Shown one piece after another: positions 29,265-39,090 of a stretch of DNA of 64,000 nucleotides; positions within the stretch are counted from its first letter, which is position 1; each line of letters opens with the position of its first letter. Source of the stretch: Rhodoferax bucti (GTDB lineage: Bacteria; Pseudomonadota; Gammaproteobacteria; Burkholderiales; Burkholderiaceae_C); assembly GCF_005876985.1 (NCBI RefSeq), contig NZ_VAHD01000002.1:62001-126000 (forward strand), in the 5' to 3' direction. The notes under the pieces are model-generated. The model did not search any database and was not told the origin of the DNA. It was given only the letters and a program-made list of their open reading frames with translations. The translations under genes and the position numbers were made by a program.

Positions 29265-29882
29265 TTAGATGCGCTCCGCCACGGTCGTCATGACTTTGGC
29301 GGCTGCGCGCATCAATTCCTTGACGGGTTGGGGGAGTTCTGCGGCGCCAGCCGCAAGTGCTTCGTCCGCATGCCGGATTTCGTCGATCTGCATTTGCGAC
29401 ACGATGGCGCGGGATTCGTGATCTCCTTCCGGTAGCAGCGAGAGATGACTTTCCAGATGAGCGCCCACTTGCCGTTCTGTTTCCACCACAAAGCCCAGGC
29501 TCAGGGCATCTCCCATGCGTCCGGCCAGCAGACCCAAGCCGAACGCGCCTGCGTACCACAGAGGGTTCAATAAAGAAGGACGCGAACCCAAGGCTTCCAG
29601 CCGTTGAGCTGTCCAGGCCAGGTGATCGGTTTCTTCGATGCACGCTTGGGTGAAGTGAGCACGTAACGCCTTGTTCGGGGTCGCCAACGCTTGCGCTGTA
29701 TATAAAGCTTGTGCGCAGACTTCTCCTACGTGGTTCACCCGCATCAATCCCGCCGCTTTTTTCTTTTCGGCGTCGTTCAGCACGGTGTCCCCCTCCGGTA
29801 CGGTGGGACAGGCCTGCGAGGCGCGCGGGGTGGCGAACAGGGTTCGCAAGGCAGTATCAGCGGCGTTAAAGAGTGAATCCAT
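29265..29882 (-). CDS. coq7: 2-polyprenyl-3-methyl-6-methoxy-1,4-benzoquinone monooxygenase (Coq7)
   Basis: 205 aa, typical for bacterial Coq7/COQ7 hydroxylases of ubiquinone synthesis. The di-iron ligands are visible in two helical pairs: [14 protein letters not shown] with [10 protein letters not shown], and [16 protein letters not shown] with [12 protein letters not shown]. It acts at the inner membrane (hydrophobic [19 protein letters not shown]). It is encoded alone. Confidence 0.95.
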   Translation of the reverse strand: MDSLFNAADTALRTLFATPRASQACPTVPEGDTVLNDAEKKKAAGLMRVNHVGEVCAQALYTAQALATPNKALRAHFTQACIEETDHLAWTAQRLEALGSRPSLLNPLWYAGAFGLGLLAGRMGDALSLGFVVETERQVGAHLESHLSLLPEGDHESRAIVSQMQIDEIRHADEALAAGAAELPQPVKELMRAAAKVMTTVAERI

Positions 29883-30135
29883 ACAAATGCTTCGGGTTTG
29901 GCGTCAAATCAGCTCAGAAGTCTATCGGGAGTGTGAAATAGTGCACTTGACGTGGATTAAACGCGCTGTTGCACGTCCACAACGGTAACCCGTAGGAACC
30001 CTGATTTTTCTCCCGTTTCCTTTGCCAAAGTGTCACCGCTCTGGTGCAATAGCTCCAACTTCCTGAACAAGGAGGTTGGCCCGGGGTTCCGAACAATCGG
30101 TCCGGAGCTCTATGTTTAACCTTGGAGTATTTCTA

Positions 30136-31140
30136 ATGAAAAAGACTTTGATCGCTTTGGCCGTTCTGGCTGCTTCCGGCGCTTCTTTCGCACAAGTTAC
30201 CGTTACTGGTGCTGTTGCTTCTGGCTACCGTGCTGCTACCGCTGTTTCTACAACGGCTGGTGTTAGCACATCTTCTGATAGCTCTGGTCTGGGCGTGGAT
30301 ACTGCTGAATTGTTCTTCAAGGCTTCTGAAGATTTGGGCGGTGGTTTGAAGGCTGACGCAGTGTTGAGCTTTGACACAGTGACTCGTGCTGGCGTTGCTG
30401 GTGGCGACACATCTTTGACATTGTCTAACGCTTCTTGGGGTGCTTTCGCTCTGAAGTCTGTCAAGGGTGCTGACTACCTGTCCGGCGGTATCGCCAACGT
30501 GGGTGGTGTTGGTTTTGACGGGAAAATCTTCAGCGCTAAGACATACTCTGACAGCGTTAGCTACACTTCGCCTTCCTTCAGCGGTTTCACCGTTGGTTTG
30601 TCCCACGCTGAAAACAGTGTGAACAGCGTCACGACCGGTCAAGGCTTGGGCGTAGGTGCTGCTGGTACTCCCACAGGCCGTGATTCTCAACGTAACTCTG
30701 GCATTTCTGCTGCTTACGCTGCAGGTCCTTTGGCTGCTAACTTGGGTTACACAGCTTACGATCAAAAGGGTGTTGAAGCTACTGACGCAGCTAACAGCGA
30801 TAACAAAGTGTACGCATCCGTTGCTTACGATCTGGGCGTTGCCAAGATCGGTGCTGGAGTGGAAAACCGCAAGCTGACAAAGGGAACACGTGTTGATTCC
30901 TTGGTTGGTGTTGCTTTCCCTGTCACCAGCGCCTTGACATTGAACGCTTCTTTCGCAAACCGTCAAGTGAACGACAACTCTGCCACTACTGACGGCACAA
31001 AGACCGGCTACGGTCTGGCCGCAGCTTATGCTTTGAGCAAGCGTACTAGCTTGGTTGCCAACTACCGCAACTGGACCAACACCGTTGGTGACAATGCTAA
31101 GGCTACAGAAACCAACTTCTTGGTTGCTCACTCCTTCTAA
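30136..31140 (+). CDS. Gram-negative porin (OmpC/Omp32-like), tandem copy 1
   Basis: 334 aa from ATG 30136, with GGAG eight nt upstream. A signal peptide (KKTLIALAVLAASGASFA) precedes a 16-strand-type porin barrel beginning QVTVTGAVASGYR and ending in the outer-membrane signature NFLVAHSF with terminal Phe. Typical porin blocks are SEDLGGGLKADAVLSFDTV, AYALSKRTSLVANYRNW. Codons are strongly biased towards GCT, GGT and AAC, unlike neighbouring genes, which indicates high expression. A second porin gene follows in tandem. The 253-nt gap before it probably holds the promoter, but I cannot place it with confidence. Confidence 0.93.
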   Translation: MKKTLIALAVLAASGASFAQVTVTGAVASGYRAATAVSTTAGVSTSSDSSGLGVDTAELFFKASEDLGGGLKADAVLSFDTVTRAGVAGGDTSLTLSNASWGAFALKSVKGADYLSGGIANVGGVGFDGKIFSAKTYSDSVSYTSPSFSGFTVGLSHAENSVNSVTTGQGLGVGAAGTPTGRDSQRNSGISAAYAAGPLAANLGYTAYDQKGVEATDAANSDNKVYASVAYDLGVAKIGAGVENRKLTKGTRVDSLVGVAFPVTSALTLNASFANRQVNDNSATTDGTKTGYGLAAAYALSKRTSLVANYRNWTNTVGDNAKATETNFLVAHSF

Positions 31141-31146
31141 ATTCTT

Positions 31147-31162
31147 GCTGGCTTAAGCCAGC
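31147..31162 (+). other. Perfect small hairpin 7 nt after porin 1
   Basis: GCTGGC-TTAA-GCCAGC, followed by TTGAT. The same hairpin with loop ATCA occurs at 32565-32580 after porin 2, which suggests that the 3' UTR was duplicated with the gene. Confidence 0.6.
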
Positions 31163-31176
31163 TTGATTGAGAAATC

Positions 31177-31208
31177 AAAAAACCGCCTCCATGTGAGGCG
31201 GTTTTTTT
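31177..31208 (+). terminator. Rho-independent terminator of porin 1
   Basis: AAAAAACCGCCTC, a 4-nt loop, then GAGGCGG and a run of seven T. It would terminate in both directions, but only porin 1 reads into it. Confidence 0.9.
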
Positions 31209-31342
31209 ATGGTTGTTTTGATTTCATATAGAGAAATATTTGACTTGCTTGGTGCTAATACAACAAATATTCAAAATCGAACGGTCGCTCTATATTTTTG
31301 ACGCCGAGTTGCATGACGGGCGTGTGAATTTTTGTTTCAATA

Positions 31343-31372
31343 GAACTTACTTCTAAATAAAGAAGTAAGTTC
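31343..31372. promoter_or_regulatory. Perfect 12-bp inverted repeat upstream of porin 2
   Basis: GAACTTACTTCT, spacer AAATAA, AGAAGTAAGTTC. It lies 61 nt before the ATG of porin 2 in AT-rich DNA and is absent before porin 1. It may be an operator for a dimeric regulator or a 5' UTR hairpin. Confidence 0.6.
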
Positions 31373-31433
31373 AGACGGTAGGTTTTAAAAGTCCGCCGCT
31401 GATTCTTTAACTCACATTGAAGAGACAAGTCTT

Positions 31434-32558
31434 ATGAAAAAAACACTCATCGCATTGGCAGCCTTGGCCGCTGGTAGTGCTTCTTTTGCTCAGATCAGCA
31501 TCACTGGCTCAATCATTACGGGCTACAAGGCATCCAGCGTTTCGGCTGCTGCAGGCTCTGGGCTTGCTCTATTAAAGAATGGTGCTCTTGCCTCAGTCGC
31601 CGACACCTTTGTTGGTGGCAGCGGTGGTAACCCAACTGGAGATGCATCTGGTTTGGGTGTTGACACTTCTACTCTCACATTTGCCGCTTCTGAAGATTTG
31701 GGTGGCGGCATGAAAGTGGATGCCTCTATGAACTTTGATACTGTCACACGTAAAGAAGTGGTGGGTGGCGATACTTCGCTCAAGCTGACAACTGGCATTG
31801 GTCGTTTCACTTTGCAAACCTACAAACCTGTTGATTATTTGTCTGGTGGCATTTCGGGTGTAGGTGGTGCTGGCCTAGACGATCGCGTTTTTTCTGCCCG
31901 TACAAGCAAAGATTCTGCAGGCTTTGACACGAAATTTGGTCCAGTCGTTTTGAGCTACGCGCACTTTGAAGCCGGTCCTTCGAAGAAGTCTCCTACCAAT
32001 CTTTTGGGTTTGGGTGTTGGTGCGGCTGGTGACGCATCAGCGGGCGGACAGCGTATCAATAGCTATGCTTTGACGTACCTCGGTGGAGAGTTGGTTGCAA
32101 ATTTGAACTATCTCCAGTACGACGGTCGTGGTGATACAGACTCTACCTACAAGGATGTGATTCGTACCTCCGCTTCTTACAATGCCGGTTTTGCCAAGTT
32201 TGGTGCAGGTTACTCCCGTACTACAACGTTGGGCGGAGCCACAGTGACAGATTCTTTGGTTGCCGCCTCTGTACCCGCTGGAAACTGGACGTTCGGCGCT
32301 AACTATGGTATCGGCAATGTTGAAGGATCTACGATTGCATTCAATGCCGTAGCTGCAGCAAAAAATGCTGCTACTGCAAGCGCCTTGGGCATTCAAGCTA
32401 CAGATTTGGATGGTTCCCGTAACGGCTACAGCTTGACAGCTGCTTATGCGTTGAGCAAGCGTACTAGCGTGACAGCTTCGTATGTGAATTGGTTGTCGAG
32501 CCCGTTTGCGGCAAACCGGAACACAGAAGCTACTCTGTTCTTGGCCCACTCCTTCTAA
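31434..32558 (+). CDS. Gram-negative porin, tandem copy 2
   Basis: 374 aa. The signal peptide (KKTLIALAALAAGSASFA) and barrel organisation are as in copy 1, with shared blocks SEDLGGGMKVDASMNFDTV, PVDYLSGGISGVGGAGLDDR and AYALSKRTSVTASYVNW, ending FLAHSF. It has extra loop sequence near residues 35-65 (LLKNGALASVADTFVGGSGG) and 290-310, likely surface loops. Its separate 293-nt leader with an inverted repeat suggests regulation independent of copy 1. The substrate is unknown. Confidence 0.93.
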   Translation: MKKTLIALAALAAGSASFAQISITGSIITGYKASSVSAAAGSGLALLKNGALASVADTFVGGSGGNPTGDASGLGVDTSTLTFAASEDLGGGMKVDASMNFDTVTRKEVVGGDTSLKLTTGIGRFTLQTYKPVDYLSGGISGVGGAGLDDRVFSARTSKDSAGFDTKFGPVVLSYAHFEAGPSKKSPTNLLGLGVGAAGDASAGGQRINSYALTYLGGELVANLNYLQYDGRGDTDSTYKDVIRTSASYNAGFAKFGAGYSRTTTLGGATVTDSLVAASVPAGNWTFGANYGIGNVEGSTIAFNAVAAAKNAATASALGIQATDLDGSRNGYSLTAAYALSKRTSVTASYVNWLSSPFAANRNTEATLFLAHSF

Positions 32559-32564
32559 TTCACT

Positions 32565-32580
32565 GCTGGCATCAGCCAGC
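32565..32580 (+). other. Perfect small hairpin after porin 2, homologous to 31147-31162
   Basis: GCTGGC-ATCA-GCCAGC followed by TTGAT, 6 nt beyond the stop. Only the loop differs from the porin 1 copy. Confidence 0.6.
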
Positions 32581-32593
32581 TTGATGCAGAAAC

Positions 32594-32626
32594 AAAAAAG
32601 CCCGCTGACAGTCAGCGGGCTTTTTT
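32594..32626. terminator. Bidirectional terminator between porin 2 and hexR
   Basis: AAAAAAGCCCGCTGA, loop CAG, TCAGCGGGCTTTTTT. A runs on one side and T runs on the other allow it to end both the porin 2 transcript and the convergent hexR transcript. Confidence 0.92.
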
Positions 32627-32641
32627 ATGTGAAAACCCAGT

Positions 32642-33490
32642 TCAAGCGTAGCGCTTATTCCGCAAGTTGTGCTTCATCTCACTCAACAACGGTTGCAACT
32701 TGCCGCCGCCAATGCGCAGTGCAACGCAGGTAGCTAGGATGTCGATGATCATCAGGTGCAGCAGGCGCGACACCATGGGGCTGTAGCGGTCAAAGCCTTC
32801 GGGGTGGTCGGCGCTCAGGTGGATGTGGCCGGCGCTTGCCAAGGGCGAGCCGCTGGCGGTGATGACGATGGTCGTAGCGCCGTTCTTGCGGGCGATGTCG
32901 CAGGCATCCATCAGGTCGCGGGTGCGGCCGGAGTTGCTGATGACCACCACGCAATCGCCTTGCCCCAGGATGGAGGCGCTCATGACTTGCATGTGGCCAT
33001 CGCTGTAGGCAGTGGTGTTGATACCCAAGCGGAAGAACTTGTGTTGTGCGTCTTGCGCAACGATGCCGGAATTGCCTACCCCAAAGAATTGGATTTGTTT
33101 GCCCGCGCTATAGGCGTCGACCAATGCCACCACCGCTTTTTCAATCGCCATGGTAGATGCATCGTTGCGGTAGCGCAAAAACGCGGCCACAGTGTTGTCG
33201 ATGACCTTGACCATCACATCGCCGGTCTTGTCGTCCGCATCGACGCTGCGGTGAATAAAGGGCACGCCTTCGTTCACCGTGCCAGCGAGCTTGAGTTTGA
33301 AGTCAGACAAACCGTCGTAGCCCACGCTACGGCAAAAGCGCACAACAGTGGGTTTGCTCACGTGTGCGCGGTCAGCCAACTCGCTCACGGGCAGCTTGGC
33401 GAAAGCGCGGGGGTCCGCCAAGCACAGTTTGCCCACCCGCTGTTCGGCGGGAGCCAGTGAGGGCAGGGAGGCTTTGATTCGATCCAACAT
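32642..33490 (-). CDS. hexR: RpiR/HexR-family regulator of glucose-6-phosphate and Entner-Doudoroff genes
   Basis: 282 aa. An RpiR-type N-terminal helix-turn-helix (SELADRAHVSKPTVVRFCRS, residues about 35-58) is followed by a SIS sugar-phosphate-binding domain (FFGVGNSGIVAQDAQHKF, VVISNSGRTRDL). HexR proteins repress zwf, edd and related genes and are released by 2-keto-3-deoxy-6-phosphogluconate. Placement directly downstream of zwf and beside tal and pgi supports this name. A 12-bp perfect inverted repeat lies just upstream. Confidence 0.88.
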   Translation of the reverse strand: MLDRIKASLPSLAPAEQRVGKLCLADPRAFAKLPVSELADRAHVSKPTVVRFCRSVGYDGLSDFKLKLAGTVNEGVPFIHRSVDADDKTGDVMVKVIDNTVAAFLRYRNDASTMAIEKAVVALVDAYSAGKQIQFFGVGNSGIVAQDAQHKFFRLGINTTAYSDGHMQVMSASILGQGDCVVVISNSGRTRDLMDACDIARKNGATTIVITASGSPLASAGHIHLSADHPEGFDRYSPMVSRLLHLMIIDILATCVALRIGGGKLQPLLSEMKHNLRNKRYA

Positions 33491-33506
33491 GGTCGGTTTT
33501 CCAAGT

Positions 33507-33537
33507 TGACATTACTGCAGAAGCCGCAGTAATGTCA
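33507..33537. promoter_or_regulatory. Candidate HexR operator between zwf and hexR
   Basis: TGACATTACTGC, spacer AGAAGCC, GCAGTAATGTCA: a perfect 12-bp inverted repeat, 17 nt before the hexR start and 8 nt past the zwf stop. Its place suggests autoregulation of hexR. It contains ATTAC/GTAAT half-sites, as do known gammaproteobacterial HexR sites, but the match is only partial. Confidence 0.55.
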
Positions 33538-33545
33538 TCAGTACA

Positions 33546-35012
<1,467 letters not shown>

Positions 35013-35034
35013 AAGAGGAGTGGTACGTTTAAGA

Positions 35035-35064
35035 GTTACATGAAAGCTGACGTTGTAATGTAAC
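35035..35064. promoter_or_regulatory. Inverted GTTACA/TGTAAC pair in the zwf-tal spacer
   Basis: GTTACA (35035-35040) and TGTAAC (35059-35064) are separated by 18 nt within the 141-nt divergent spacer. This may be a HexR or other regulator site coordinating zwf and tal. The spacing is wide and the case is weak. Confidence 0.3.
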
Positions 35065-35153
35065 TTTGTTTCATTGATAATTCAAGGGGACAAATCGCAA
35101 CTCTTTGCGCGTTTTCCCTTAGTTTTAACCCCTGGCCTTGCGGCCCGTGACCC

Positions 35154-36101
35154 ATGAACCAACTCGACGCACTCAAACAATTCACCACCGTGGTTGCCGA
35201 CACTGGCGACTTCAAGCAGCTCGACGCTTTCAAGCCCCAGGACGCGACCACCAATCCCTCGCTGATTTTGAAGGCCGTGCAAAAGGCCGACTACGCGCCG
35301 CTGGTGAAAGACACAGTGAACCAGTTTCGTGGCCGCCCCATGGACGAAATTGTGGACCGCTTGCTGGTGCGTTTTGGCTGCGAAATTCTGTCCATCATCC
35401 CGGGCCGCGTGTCCACCGAAGTGGATGCCCGCTTGAGCTTTGACACGGCGGCCACTGTGGCCCGTGGCGAGCGCCTGATTGAGCTGTACCAAGCGCAAGG
35501 CATTCACTCTGACCGCGTGTTGATCAAGGTCGCTTCTACCTGGGAAGGCATCAAAGCCGCCGAGCAGCTGGAGCGCAAGGGCATCCACACCAACCTGACC
35601 TTGTTGTTCGCGTTCTGCCAAGCCGTGGCCTGCGGCCAAGCCAAGGTGCAACTGATTTCCCCCTTCGTCGGCCGTATTTACGACTGGTACAAAAAGAACG
35701 CCGGCGCGGCTTGGGTGGAAGCCGACAACGCCGAGTTGAACGATCCTGGCGTGAAATCCGTGGCGCAGATCTACAACTACTACAAGAAGTTCGGCATCGC
35801 CACCGAGGTGATGGGTGCGAGCTTCCGGAACGTGGGCCAGATCACCGCGTTGGCAGGCTGCGACCTGCTGACCATCAGCCCCGATTTGCTGGCCCAGATG
35901 GCGGCAACGGACACGCCTGTTGTCCAGCACCTGAAAGCCGATGCTGCGAAGGCTGCCGACATCGAACACGTCAGTTACGACGAAGCCGGTTTCCGTTTGG
36001 CACTGAACAACGATGCCATGGCGACCGAGAAGCTGGCCGAAGGCATTCGCGCGTTCTGCGTGGACGCTGTCAAGCTCGAACAATTGTTGTTGGCTGCTTA
36101 A
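35154..36101 (+). CDS. tal: Transaldolase
   Basis: 315 aa, the E. coli TalB size class. It transfers dihydroxyacetone units in the non-oxidative pentose phosphate pathway. The family start [19 protein letters not shown] is followed by [12 protein letters not shown], the Schiff-base lysine in [17 protein letters not shown], and [12 protein letters not shown]. It is the first gene of a tal-pgi operon (21 nt spacer) that diverges from zwf. Confidence 0.97.
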   Translation: MNQLDALKQFTTVVADTGDFKQLDAFKPQDATTNPSLILKAVQKADYAPLVKDTVNQFRGRPMDEIVDRLLVRFGCEILSIIPGRVSTEVDARLSFDTAATVARGERLIELYQAQGIHSDRVLIKVASTWEGIKAAEQLERKGIHTNLTLLFAFCQAVACGQAKVQLISPFVGRIYDWYKKNAGAAWVEADNAELNDPGVKSVAQIYNYYKKFGIATEVMGASFRNVGQITALAGCDLLTISPDLLAQMAATDTPVVQHLKADAAKAADIEHVSYDEAGFRLALNNDAMATEKLAEGIRAFCVDAVKLEQLLLAA

Positions 36102-36122
36102 GCGAAAGAGGATTCGGCGACC

Positions 36123-37691
36123 ATGGCACGTACCCGTTGTGACCGCACGCCCGCCTGGGCCCAACTGCAAGCTGCATACCAAGCGACTGGTCAAGCGCTC
36201 GACGTGCGCGAGGCCTTTCAGGCCGATGCGCAGCGTTTCAGCCGCTTCAGCCAGGAGGCGCCTTATGTGTTTGCGGACTTGTCCAAAAACCGTATTGACG
36301 CCGCGACCGAGGGCCTGCTGCTGGACCTGGCGCGCCAGAGCGGTCTGTTGGAGCACCGCGATGCCATGTTCGCCGGCCAGAAGATCAACCACACCGAGCA
36401 GCGCGAGGTGTGGCACGTTTTGTTGCGAAATCCGCCTGTAGCGCCCGTGCAATATGCGGGAGCAGCTCCTGAATTCATAGCGTCAGAGCAGGCCAAGGTG
36501 CACACCACCTTGGACGCGATGCTGGCCTACGCCGAAACCTTGCGCGCAGACAAAGTCATTACCGATGTGGTGAACATCGGCATCGGCGGCTCCGACCTCG
36601 GTCCGCAAATGGCGGTGCTGGCCTTGGACGCATTCGCAGACAGTGGCAAGCGCCTGCACTTTGTGAGCAATGTGGACGGCCACGAGCTGGCCGCCAAGCT
36701 GCCGCACTTGAAGCCGGAAAGCACCGTCTTCCTGATTGCCAGCAAGACCTTCACCACCATCGAGACCATGACGAACGCGGCCTCCGCCAAGGCCTGGTTT
36801 CTGACGCAGGGTGGCACCGACATTGCCCGCCACTTCGCAGCCCTCACGACCAACGTGGCGGCGGCGAATGCATTCGGTATCACCACCACCTTCGGCTTTT
36901 GGGACTGGGTGGGGGGCCGCTATTCCATGTGGTCAGCCATCGGCCTGCCCATCGCGATTGCGGTTGGAGCCCAGGGCTTCCGTGAGCTGCTTGCGGGTGC
37001 GCACGCGATGGACGAGCACTTCCGCACCGCGCCGCTGGAAAGCAACCTGCCGGTGCGGCTGGGCCTGCTGGACGTGTGGTACCGCAACTTCCACCACTTC
37101 ACCAGCCGCAGCATCGCGCCTTATCACAGCGCTTTGCGCCGCCTGCCGGCCTACTTGCAGCAGCTGGAGATGGAAAGCAATGGCAAGCGTGTGGATGCGA
37201 GCGGCGAAGCCTTGCCTTTTGACACCTGCCCGGTGCTCTGGGGCGAGCCCGGCACCAACGGCCAGCACGCCTACTTTCAGATGCTGCACCAGGGCACCGA
37301 CGTGGTGCCGGTGGAGTTTATTGCGGTCAAAAAGGCGCGCCATGACCTGAAGGGCCACCACCCCATGCTGCTGGCCAATGTGCTGGCGCAGGCGCAGGCG
37401 CTGATGCAAGGAAAGAGTGATGTTGGCGGCCACAAGCATTTCACGGGCAACCGCCCCAGCACTTTCCTGTTGCTGGACGATTTGACGCCCGCTTCGCTGG
37501 GCGCGCTGATTGCGCTGCAGGAGCACCGCGTGTTTGTCAGTGGCAGCTTGTGGGGCATCAATAGCTTTGACCAGTGGGGCGTGGAGCTGGGCAAGGTGTT
37601 GGCCAAGGACATTGAGCCGCGCTTGGCGTCGGGCGATGTGTCCGGGTTGGATGGCTCGACGGCGGGGCTGTTGGCGCGTTTGCGGAGCTGA
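36123..37691 (+). CDS. pgi: Glucose-6-phosphate isomerase with repeat-derived loop
   Basis: 522 aa. PGI interconverts glucose-6-phosphate and fructose-6-phosphate. Family signatures are VVNIGIGGSDLGPQMAVLAL, SKTFTTIETMTNAASA, GRYSMWSAIGLPIAIAVG, and the C-terminal GSLWGINSFDQWGVELGK with the catalytic Lys. Residues 105-120 (VAPVQYAGAAPEFIA region) are encoded precisely by a 48-nt dispersed repeat copy at a surface-loop position where E. coli PGI has an unrelated sequence. Reading frame and all catalytic motifs are intact, so the enzyme should be active. Confidence 0.96.
   Translation: MARTRCDRTPAWAQLQAAYQATGQALDVREAFQADAQRFSRFSQEAPYVFADLSKNRIDAATEGLLLDLARQSGLLEHRDAMFAGQKINHTEQREVWHVLLRNPPVAPVQYAGAAPEFIASEQAKVHTTLDAMLAYAETLRADKVITDVVNIGIGGSDLGPQMAVLALDAFADSGKRLHFVSNVDGHELAAKLPHLKPESTVFLIASKTFTTIETMTNAASAKAWFLTQGGTDIARHFAALTTNVAAANAFGITTTFGFWDWVGGRYSMWSAIGLPIAIAVGAQGFRELLAGAHAMDEHFRTAPLESNLPVRLGLLDVWYRNFHHFTSRSIAPYHSALRRLPAYLQQLEMESNGKRVDASGEALPFDTCPVLWGEPGTNGQHAYFQMLHQGTDVVPVEFIAVKKARHDLKGHHPMLLANVLAQAQALMQGKSDVGGHKHFTGNRPSTFLLLDDLTPASLGALIALQEHRVFVSGSLWGINSFDQWGVELGKVLAKDIEPRLASGDVSGLDGSTAGLLARLRS
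36435..36482 (+). repeat. Dispersed 48-nt repeat, copy 6, in frame in pgi
   Basis: CCTGTAGCGCCCGTGCAATA, then TGCGGGAGCAGCTCCTGAA, then TTCATAGCG. It starts exactly at a codon boundary and spans 16 codons. The encoded peptide resembles the one in GspL. Confidence 0.8.
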
Positions 37692-37721
37692 GTTGCTTGC
37701 TTGTGCGTAGCTTGGCACTCG

Positions 37722-37802
37722 CACAGCATGCAGGGGCACAGTGGCGGGCTCATGCTGCCACATGCGCAGAAATCGCCCGCCACCGCGCCCCTGCATGCTG
37801 TG
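37722..37802. repeat. Near-perfect 28-bp inverted repeat between pgi and the AlkX-like gene
   Basis: The left arm 37722-37749 (starts CACAGCATGCAGGGGC) and the right arm 37775-37802 (ends GCCCCTGCATGCTGTG) match at 26 of 28 positions around a 25-nt loop. There is no T run, so it is not a standard terminator. It may be a palindromic mobile repeat or a strong transcript hairpin ending the tal-pgi message. Confidence 0.75.
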
Positions 37803-37833
37803 GGGCGTTGGCTTGCGTTGGGCGTATGTACCT

Positions 37834-39090
37834 ATGAGTACTGCTCTCTCCCTTACGCAAGCCCGTAATCTGCACCTTGCCGCGCAGGGCCTCTTGCAAG
37901 CGCCCATTCGCAGGGCACAAGCAAGTGACATTGCGGCCTGCATTGGGCGCATGGCGCTGTTGCAGATCGACACCATCCATGTGGTCTCGCGCAGCCCGTA
38001 TTTGGTGTTGCATGCGCGGCTGGGGGACTATCCGCGCGAGTGGCTGGAGGACACCCTGGCCAGTGCGCAGATTTTTGAAACTTGGGCGCACGAAGCCTGT
38101 TTTGCACCGGTGGACGATCTGCACATTCACCGTGCGTACAACCGGCAGGCTCGCCAGCACTGGGGCGTGGCCAATGCACGCACGCTGGCTGCAACCCAAC
38201 GCCCGCATCTAGACAAGCTGCTGGATCACATACGCACCCACGGTCCGGTGAAATCATCCGACTTTGAGCGGCCCGAGGGCAAGGGCGGTGCGTGGTGGGG
38301 TTGGAAGGACGAAAAGCGCTGGCTGGAGGCGCTGTTCGGCTTGGGCGAACTGATGATTACGCGGCGCGAGAACTTTCACCGCGTGTACGACCTGAGCGAG
38401 CGCGTGGCGCCCCAGCTCTTGCAACCCTCGCCAGTGCCGGACGCCGCCGCCCTCGATGTGGCGCTGATTGAGAAGGCGGTCACGGCGTTGGGCATCACCC
38501 AGGCCCGCTGGATTCACGATTACTTCCGCACCAAGCCCCGCCTCAAGGATGCGGACTTGGAGCCGTTGGTGGCGGCCGGCACCTTGCTGCGTGTGGCCGT
38601 CGACGGATGGGATGCGCCGGGCTATGTGCACGCCACCCACGCACCACAACTCAAGAAGGCGCTGGCGGGCCAGCTGCAGGCGACCCACACCGCCTTGCTG
38701 TCCCCCTTCGACCCCGTGGTGTGGGACCGCGAACGGGCCTCTGCGTTTTTTGATTTTGACTACCGGCTGGAGTGCTACACGCCCGAAGAGAAGCGTGTGT
38801 ATGGCTACTTTGTGCTGCCCATTCTGTGCCGTGGCGAGCTCATCGGCCGGCTGGATGCCAAGGCGCATCGTGCAGAGGGCGTGCTGGAGGTGCGTGCCTT
38901 GTATGCCCAAGCCGGGCAGGTATGGTCGGAGGCACAGATCCTCGATGTGGCGAATGCCATCCAGCGCAGCGCTGATTGGCACGGTACACCTCGGGTGCGC
39001 ATCAGCCACACGCAGCCCGCCAAGCTGGCAGCCGCCTTGCGGCGGGCGCTCAAACATTTGAAATTGAAACTTGAAAGACCTGAAATATGA
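37834..39090 (+). CDS. AlkX/YcaQ-like winged-helix DNA glycosylase (HTH_42)
   Basis: 418 aa from ATG 37834 (MSTALSLTQARNLHLAAQGL); upstream reading would run into the palindrome. The HTH_42 (former DUF1006) family, which includes E. coli YcaQ/AlkX, removes alkylated bases and unhooks interstrand crosslinks. The QxD catalytic motif typical of the AlkX branch is in LLQIDTIHVVSRSPYLVLHA. Later blocks FETWAHEACFAP and SPFDPVVWDRERASAFFDFD support the family. The downstream HAD gene overlaps its stop (ATGA). Confidence 0.88.
   Translation: MSTALSLTQARNLHLAAQGLLQAPIRRAQASDIAACIGRMALLQIDTIHVVSRSPYLVLHARLGDYPREWLEDTLASAQIFETWAHEACFAPVDDLHIHRAYNRQARQHWGVANARTLAATQRPHLDKLLDHIRTHGPVKSSDFERPEGKGGAWWGWKDEKRWLEALFGLGELMITRRENFHRVYDLSERVAPQLLQPSPVPDAAALDVALIEKAVTALGITQARWIHDYFRTKPRLKDADLEPLVAAGTLLRVAVDGWDAPGYVHATHAPQLKKALAGQLQATHTALLSPFDPVVWDRERASAFFDFDYRLECYTPEEKRVYGYFVLPILCRGELIGRLDAKAHRAEGVLEVRALYAQAGQVWSEAQILDVANAIQRSADWHGTPRVRISHTQPAKLAAALRRALKHLKLKLERPEI

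Noticed and set aside
31147-31162. Porin 3' hairpin as an attachment site or small RNA
   Set aside because: It is only 16 nt, repeated after the second porin together with a terminator, and best explained as duplicated 3' UTR structure.
37741-37833. Upstream extension of the AlkX-like gene to an ATG/GTG near 37741
   Set aside because: The extra 31 residues come from the inverted repeat, are rich in Cys, Arg and Pro, and do not resemble the family N-terminus; ATG 37834 gives the expected start.
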